Of a stretch of 28,063 bases of DNA, positions 24,593 through 28,063 are shown one piece after another. A program made the translations under genes and the position numbers. A model generated the notes under the pieces. It saw only the letters and a list, made by a program, of their open reading frames with translations. It was not told the DNA's origin and did not search any database. Each line of letters begins with the position of its first letter. The stretch's first letter is position 1. The stretch is from DATKLX01 sp035542155 (GTDB taxonomy: Bacteria > Chloroflexota > Anaerolineae > Anaerolineales > Anaerolineaceae), in NCBI GenBank assembly GCA_035542155.1, contig DATKLX010000093.1:1-28063 (forward strand), read 5' to 3'.

Positions 24593-24913
24593 ATGCCAAC
24601 TCGTACAATTTGTGGGAAGACCGTTCAGGTCAATGACGAAGGCTTTATGACCGATCCCTCGGAATGGGACCGCGACCTGGCCGTCGAGCTTGCCAAAGAA
24701 GAGGGGATATCTGAGCTGACCCCGGCCCACTGGGTGACCATCGACTTCTGCCGCAAGACCGCGGCGACGAACTCGGGTAAGGCGCCCACCCTGCGCCAGA
24801 TCACGGTCGGCTCAGGTGTTTCGACCAAGGAGCTTTTCGCCCTCTTCCCCAAGGGCCCGGCCAAGAAGGTCGCCAGGATTTCCGGCCTCGGCAAGCCCGA
24901 AGGCTGCGTATAA
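24593..24913 (+). CDS. DsrC/TusE family sulfur carrier protein
   Basis: A 106-aa DsrC-like protein: DEGFMTDPSEWDRDLAVELA (16-35) and ELTPAHWVTIDFCRK (42-56) are family signatures. The C-terminal arm ends GLGKPEGCV with the sulfur-binding Cys105 in the penultimate position. The second arm cysteine of dissimilatory DsrC, 11 residues earlier, is Ala94 here. So the protein can carry a persulfide on one Cys, as TusE does, but cannot form the DsrC intramolecular trisulfide. GGAGG precedes the ATG at 24593. The DsrE-like partner is 39 bp downstream. No dsrAB or tRNA-thiolation genes are visible, so a sulfur relay from the SQR-like enzyme is the likely role. Confidence 0.88.
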   Translation: MPTRTICGKTVQVNDEGFMTDPSEWDRDLAVELAKEEGISELTPAHWVTIDFCRKTAATNSGKAPTLRQITVGSGVSTKELFALFPKGPAKKVARISGLGKPEGCV

Positions 24914-24952
24914 ATCATTTGATGGTTCTCGATTTTTGTAGGAGAAATCAAA

Positions 24953-25453
24953 ATGGCAAATGATCAACGCAAAATCGCTTTTATCTGCTCGAAGGGGAAT
25001 CTCGACATGGTCTACCCGGCCCTGATCATGGGCTGGGCCGCGCTGGGCAATGGGATTGACGTAACCATCTTCTTCACTTTCTGGGGGATGGACATGATCA
25101 ATAAAGCCCGCGTGGATCACCTGGAGATTCCTCCCATCGCTAATACCAGCATGAAGATGAACATGATGGGCGTTCCCGGCTACGTAGGCATCCCGCAGTT
25201 CATGGGCTCCATCCCCGGCATGACTGCCTTTGCGACGTCAATGATGAAGAAGAAAATGAATGACCTGGGCGTCCCGACCGTGCGCGAATACCTTGGGATG
25301 CTGGTTGATGGAGGGGCGAAGCTGTACGCCTGCAAGATGTCGGTGGATATGTTCGGCCTGAAGATGGATGATTTCGTCGATGGGGTATGTGATATCGTCA
25401 CCGCCGGTGATTTCATGGATATGACCGAAGGATCGCAGATCATTTTCATCTAA
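24953..25453 (+). CDS. DsrE/DsrF-like sulfurtransferase (DsrE2 type)
   Basis: A 166-aa DsrE-family protein with a Rossmann-like fold. It opens KIAFICSKGNLDMVYPALIM (7-26), with Cys12 in the first loop. The expected sulfur-accepting Cys127 is in AKLYACKMSVDMFG (122-135), and Cys146 lies near the end. Methionine-rich loops (MKMNMMGVPG) are typical of the DsrE2 group found with SQR and TusA/DsrC genes. GTAGGAGA precedes the ATG at 24953. It ends the plus-strand sulfur operon, with the tRNA terminator just beyond. Likely role: receive sulfane sulfur and pass it to the DsrC-like carrier in the cytoplasm. Confidence 0.87.
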   Translation: MANDQRKIAFICSKGNLDMVYPALIMGWAALGNGIDVTIFFTFWGMDMINKARVDHLEIPPIANTSMKMNMMGVPGYVGIPQFMGSIPGMTAFATSMMKKKMNDLGVPTVREYLGMLVDGGAKLYACKMSVDMFGLKMDDFVDGVCDIVTAGDFMDMTEGSQIIFI

Positions 25454-25469
25454 TCTTCAAAGAGTTCGT

Positions 25470-25512
25470 CAAAAAACAACTATCCTTCTGTCGAAAAGGC
25501 AGAAGGATGGTT
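25470..25512 (-). terminator. Intrinsic terminator of tRNA-Pro (possibly bidirectional)
   Basis: A 13-bp stem (25478-25490/25500-25512, one T:G pair) with a 9-base loop. On the minus strand it is followed by TTGTTTTTTG, a proper U-tract, ending the tRNA transcript. On the plus strand it may also stop the sulfur operon, but there it lacks a good U-tract. Confidence 0.8.
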
Positions 25513-25520
25513 ATGCTTCC

Positions 25521-25598
25521 TGGTCGGGGCGGGGGGATTTGAACCCCCGATCTCACGGTCCCGAACCGTGTGCTCTAGCCGGACTGAGCCACACCCCG
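25521..25598 (-). tRNA. tRNA-Pro, anticodon CGG
   Basis: A complete cloverleaf on the minus strand, 78 nt with an encoded CCA. The acceptor stem CGGGGTG pairs with CGCCCCG (one T-G pair). The D arm is GCTC/GAGC, the anticodon stem CACGG/CCGTG with loop TTCGGGA giving anticodon CGG, and the T arm GGGGG-TTCAAAT-CCCCC. The discriminator base is A. Confidence 0.95.
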
Positions 25599-25611
25599 AT
25601 TGGCAGACGAG

Positions 25612-25640
25612 ATTTTATCATGCCTCCAGATGTTCTGCAA
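25612..25640 (-). promoter_or_regulatory. Promoter of tRNA-Pro
   Basis: Minus-strand TTGCAG (25635-25640), a 17-bp spacer and TAAAAT (25612-25617) place the start about seven bases before the tRNA 5' end. It fits in the 49 bp between the kinase stop codon and the tRNA, so the tRNA can be expressed independently of the kinase. Confidence 0.6.
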
Positions 25641-25647
25641 GGCTAAC

Positions 25648-26913
25648 TCAAGAGGTGAAAACTTTCTCGGCAGCAGAGACCTGGGACAGGTTATGCGGCA
25701 GGATAAACGAAAAGCGGCTCCCCTTTCCCTCCACGCTTTCCACCCAAATTCGCCCGCCGTGCGCCTCGATCAAATCCCTGGCGATGGAGAGCCCCAGGCC
25801 CATTCCACCGTGCCGGCGCGTCAAATGTTGCTCCACCTGGTAAAAGCGTTCGAAGATGCTCTGGATATCCTTTGCGGGAATACCGATTCCATCGTCGGTG
25901 ACCATCACTTTCACATACCCGGGTAGTTGTTCCGCCGAGACCAAAACGTGTCCGCCTTCGTTCGTAAATGTGAGCGCGTTTTTGACCAGGTTGCTGAGCG
26001 CCATGCCGATTTTCTCCGCGTCCCCTTCGATGGAGAGATTGGCGCGAGAGACATCTGTCCTCAGCGATATTTTTTTCCGCTCAGCCAGATCTTTGAAGGA
26101 TAGCACAATTTCCTGGATCAGGCGGTCGATGGATATCTTACGGTGGCGGACCCGGGCCACGCCGTTTTTGAAATTGTCGGCGTTGGAGAAATCCTCGATA
26201 ATTTCTTTCAGCCGCATTGCACTTTTCAGGATGATATCGAGCTGTTCCTTTTGCTCCTCGGTCGCGCCATCTAGCAAGAAATTGGCGTGCCCCAGGATCA
26301 ATCCCAGCGGTGTGCGCAGCTCATGCGAAGTGATCGCGATAAAATCGTCTTTCATACGGTCCAGCTCGATCAGTTGCTGGTAAGCCTGCTGGCTCTTCTG
26401 GACCAGCCGCGAGCTCTGAATCGCAAGCGCTGCCTGTGAAGCCAGCGTTTCCAGGATGGTGATGTCGTCCTCGGTGTAGTGCGCTTTACCGGTCTTATTG
26501 ACCGCTTCCAGAACGCCTATTGTCTCACCGCGAAAGATCAACGGTACGGCGAGGATCGAACCGGTCTCGAAGGTCAGCTTTTTATCTGCATTTCGATCGA
26601 CGCGCGGGTCCTGGCTGGCGTCCTGGACCACCAATGGCTGAGAATGCGAATAGACCCAACCTGCCACACTTTGTTCTACCGGAATTTTTAATGGCTTGAG
26701 CGCATCCAGTTCGTACCAGGGCGCAGCCAGGAACCGAAGGCAGCCGCATTCTTCATCGTATGCCAGGATCGAGCTATCCTGGCAGTAAGTCAATTCGGAA
26801 GCCACTTCGATGATCGATTGTAGGAAGGGCTCCAGGTCCAAATTGGCGCTCAGGTTTCGTGTGACTTCAAGCAGTCGTTCCAAACGTTGGATGTATTCTG
26901 CAGAATGGGCCAT
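25648..26913 (-). CDS. Soluble GAF-domain sensor histidine kinase
   Basis: A 421-aa cytoplasmic kinase without membrane segments. A GAF domain covers about residues 20-168 (for example GSILAVPLIFRGETIGVLEA). A short coiled linker leads to the HisKA domain with SHELRTPL (phospho-accepting His197). The HATPase domain has the N box NLVKNALTF, the G1 box DDGIGIP, the F box FERFYQ and the G2 box GGMGLGLSIA, all intact. Cysteines in the GAF part (Cys44, Cys56, Cys58) might matter for redox sensing, but this is speculative. The ATG at 26913 follows AAGGTAAC. No response regulator is adjacent, so the partner is unknown. Confidence 0.93.
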   Translation of the reverse strand: MAHSAEYIQRLERLLEVTRNLSANLDLEPFLQSIIEVASELTYCQDSSILAYDEECGCLRFLAAPWYELDALKPLKIPVEQSVAGWVYSHSQPLVVQDASQDPRVDRNADKKLTFETGSILAVPLIFRGETIGVLEAVNKTGKAHYTEDDITILETLASQAALAIQSSRLVQKSQQAYQQLIELDRMKDDFIAITSHELRTPLGLILGHANFLLDGATEEQKEQLDIILKSAMRLKEIIEDFSNADNFKNGVARVRHRKISIDRLIQEIVLSFKDLAERKKISLRTDVSRANLSIEGDAEKIGMALSNLVKNALTFTNEGGHVLVSAEQLPGYVKVMVTDDGIGIPAKDIQSIFERFYQVEQHLTRRHGGMGLGLSIARDLIEAHGGRIWVESVEGKGSRFSFILPHNLSQVSAAEKVFTS

Positions 26914-26954
26914 ACTGTTACCTTATGATCACCCTGTTTTGGGAGCCTTTCCTA

Positions 26955-26960
26955 ATTATA
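26955..26960 (-). promoter_or_regulatory. Probable -10 box for the histidine kinase
   Basis: Minus-strand TATAAT lies 41 bases before the kinase ATG. The -35 region is a poor match. Confidence 0.4.
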
Positions 26961-26997
26961 CTTCGTCATATGGTAAACAGGCGCGCAGTTCTTCAGC

Positions 26998-27003
26998 TAT
27001 AAT
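26998..27003 (+). promoter_or_regulatory. -10 box directly before the lipoprotein gene
   Basis: TATAAT with TAAACA 18 bp upstream (26974-26979). Only nine bases separate it from the ATG at 27013, so transcripts would begin at or within a few bases of the start codon, giving a leaderless or nearly leaderless mRNA. Confidence 0.4.
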
Positions 27004-27012
27004 AGGTGCTGG

Positions 27013-28063
27013 ATGACAGGTCAGCTTTTCAAAACACTCCTCCCCCTTGTCTTTCTCCTCGCTTCCTGTACCGGGATTAATTCAGGCCCCCCGAAAGCTC
27101 CGGATCCCCCACTCGCACCCAGCCATACCCCGACCCTGATGCAAGTCCCATCGGAGACTCCTTCCCCCTTTCCCGCAGAGACCAATACCCCAGTCCCGCC
27201 AACTCCCACCTCAACCCCCACGCTCCCACCGCTGCCAGAGATTTTCCATCCGAAAAGCCTGTTAACTGACGTCGAACCCGTCCGGTATTTGAGCGACTCC
27301 TGCCAGTATCTGGCGGACCGCTGGGGCGAAGGCAAAGCCGAGCCAGGGACAATCGTCGCCCCGATCATGTTTCATTCGATCAGCAAACCGGGCAGGCCAA
27401 TCCTCCAGAATACCACCATCAACGCGACCTATTTCAACCAGATTGTCGCGCGGGCTGCCTTCCTGGGATTCAAGACGATCACCATCCCTCAACTGGTCGA
27501 ATTCTTGAAACACAACACATGGATCCCACCTCGCTCGATGATCTTAATCATTGACGATCGCCGGCCGGGAACGGTGCGGGAGTATTTTCTGCCTGTCCTT
27601 GAAAAACATGACTGGACAGTGACCCTGGCCTATATATCTGGAACGGTTCCTGCAACTGAGTGGAAAGATTTGGAGGATATGGCCCAAACCGGTCGCCTGG
27701 ATGTCCAGTCTCATGGCTGGCTGCACAATGCCGACACTTACTTCAACGCCAATACCCCCGAGGACATTATCCACCAGGAAATTTTCAACCCGATCGATAC
27801 GCTAAAGGAGCATTTTGGCTACCGTCCCACAGCATTTATCTGGCCGGGGGGTGATTTCACTCCTCATACCGTGGAAGTGGCTCGCGAGGCCGGGTATGAA
27901 GTTGGGTTTACAGTCTATTCGCGGGGGCCGGTGATGTACAACTGGATTCCGTTAGGAAAGCCCGAAGAAAGCGTGAACGATCCATTGATGGTCCTTCCCC
28001 GGTTCTGGTCCCCTGCTGCGATCCCTAACTTGAATTCAGCGGTTCAGGTTGGCGAGGAAGCTA
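27013..28063 (+). CDS. Polysaccharide deacetylase-like lipoprotein (3' end cut by the window)
   Basis: At least 350 residues, running off the right edge. It has a lipoprotein signal: a Lys-containing N-terminus, hydrophobic LLPLVFLLA and lipobox LLASC with Cys19. A Thr/Pro-rich linker (about 23-78) follows, then a NodB-type domain. Motif 1 is degenerate but keeps the Asp pair (LIIDDRRPG), the HxxxH-type metal motif is SHGWLH, and the RxPxG-type motif appears as FIWPGGDFTP. The enzyme would sit on the outer face of the membrane and remove acetyl groups from a cell-surface glycan; the metal-ligand deviations make activity uncertain. The start is supported by the signal peptide; upstream AGGTG is a weak ribosome-binding site. 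Confidence 0.82.
   Translation, partial: MTGQLFKTLLPLVFLLASCTGINSGPPKAPDPPLAPSHTPTLMQVPSETPSPFPAETNTPVPPTPTSTPTLPPLPEIFHPKSLLTDVEPVRYLSDSCQYLADRWGEGKAEPGTIVAPIMFHSISKPGRPILQNTTINATYFNQIVARAAFLGFKTITIPQLVEFLKHNTWIPPRSMILIIDDRRPGTVREYFLPVLEKHDWTVTLAYISGTVPATEWKDLEDMAQTGRLDVQSHGWLHNADTYFNANTPEDIIHQEIFNPIDTLKEHFGYRPTAFIWPGGDFTPHTVEVAREAGYEVGFTVYSRGPVMYNWIPLGKPEESVNDPLMVLPRFWSPAAIPNLNSAVQVGEEA

Noticed and set aside
25470..25598. tRNA-Pro as an integration site of a mobile element
   Set aside because: No integrase, no direct repeat of the tRNA 3' end and no mobility genes are seen on either side.

Overview
The window looks like a chromosomal piece of an anaerobic or facultative, non-flagellated bacterium of the Chloroflexota (Anaerolineae-like). 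That is an inference from gene content: a molybdenum hydroxylase operon, a sulfide/persulfide cluster, a Thr/Pro-rich lipoprotein deacetylase, and soluble FlhA-like proteins with no other flagellar or secretion gene in view. No marker gene fixes the taxonomy. A single tRNA-Pro(CGG) is present and there are no rRNA genes.

Layout. (1) Positions 1-141 are the 5' end of a group II intron on the minus strand. It sits a few bases past the terminator of a minus-strand DUF2877/AllH-family gene (194-1105). (2) Positions 1106-6876 carry a divergent plus-strand operon: FAD, [2Fe-2S] and molybdopterin subunits of a xanthine-dehydrogenase-family enzyme, a cyclase/kynurenine-formamidase-like hydrolase, a GNAT-like protein and a strong terminator. 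The leader has a GntR/FadR-type palindrome and a 15-bp helix that would bury the first ribosome-binding site. (3) Positions 7171-8106 hold a histidine phosphatase and a small YgiT-type zinc protein. (4) Positions 8158-20273 are one tightly packed minus-strand operon of five large proteins. In transcription order they are a protein with a C-terminal hydrophobic segment, a double zincin-like protein, a decayed zincin-like protein, a 1607-aa TPR protein ending in a cytosolic FlhA (FHIPEP) domain, and a 585-aa protein made of FlhA-cytosolic-like units. None of the FlhA-like parts has the membrane domain of true export-gate proteins. I know of no described system with this composition, and it is the main candidate for a new one.

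(5) Positions 20509-25453 are a sulfur/persulfide island. A minus-strand set (FmdB zinc ribbon, CsoR/CstR-like repressor, OsmC) is divergent from a plus-strand set (HTH-PocR regulator, SQR-like flavoprotein, DUF1641, DsrC/TusE-like, DsrE-like). A perfect 10-bp inverted repeat lies between them. The repressor has Cys-Tyr-Cys in place of the copper-binding Cys-His-Cys, which suits persulfide rather than copper sensing. (6) Positions 25470-28063 carry tRNA-Pro with its own promoter and terminator, a soluble GAF histidine kinase (minus strand), and a divergent polysaccharide-deacetylase-like lipoprotein cut by the window edge.

How parts may work together: the molybdenum hydroxylase, cyclase and AllH-family protein suggest catabolism of a purine or other N-heterocycle. 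The sulfur island would oxidise sulfide and pass sulfane sulfur through DsrE/DsrC-type carriers under persulfide-responsive control. The FlhA-like operon suggests a ring- or scaffold-forming assembly, cytoplasmic or membrane-tethered, with one potentially active metallopeptidase-like domain.
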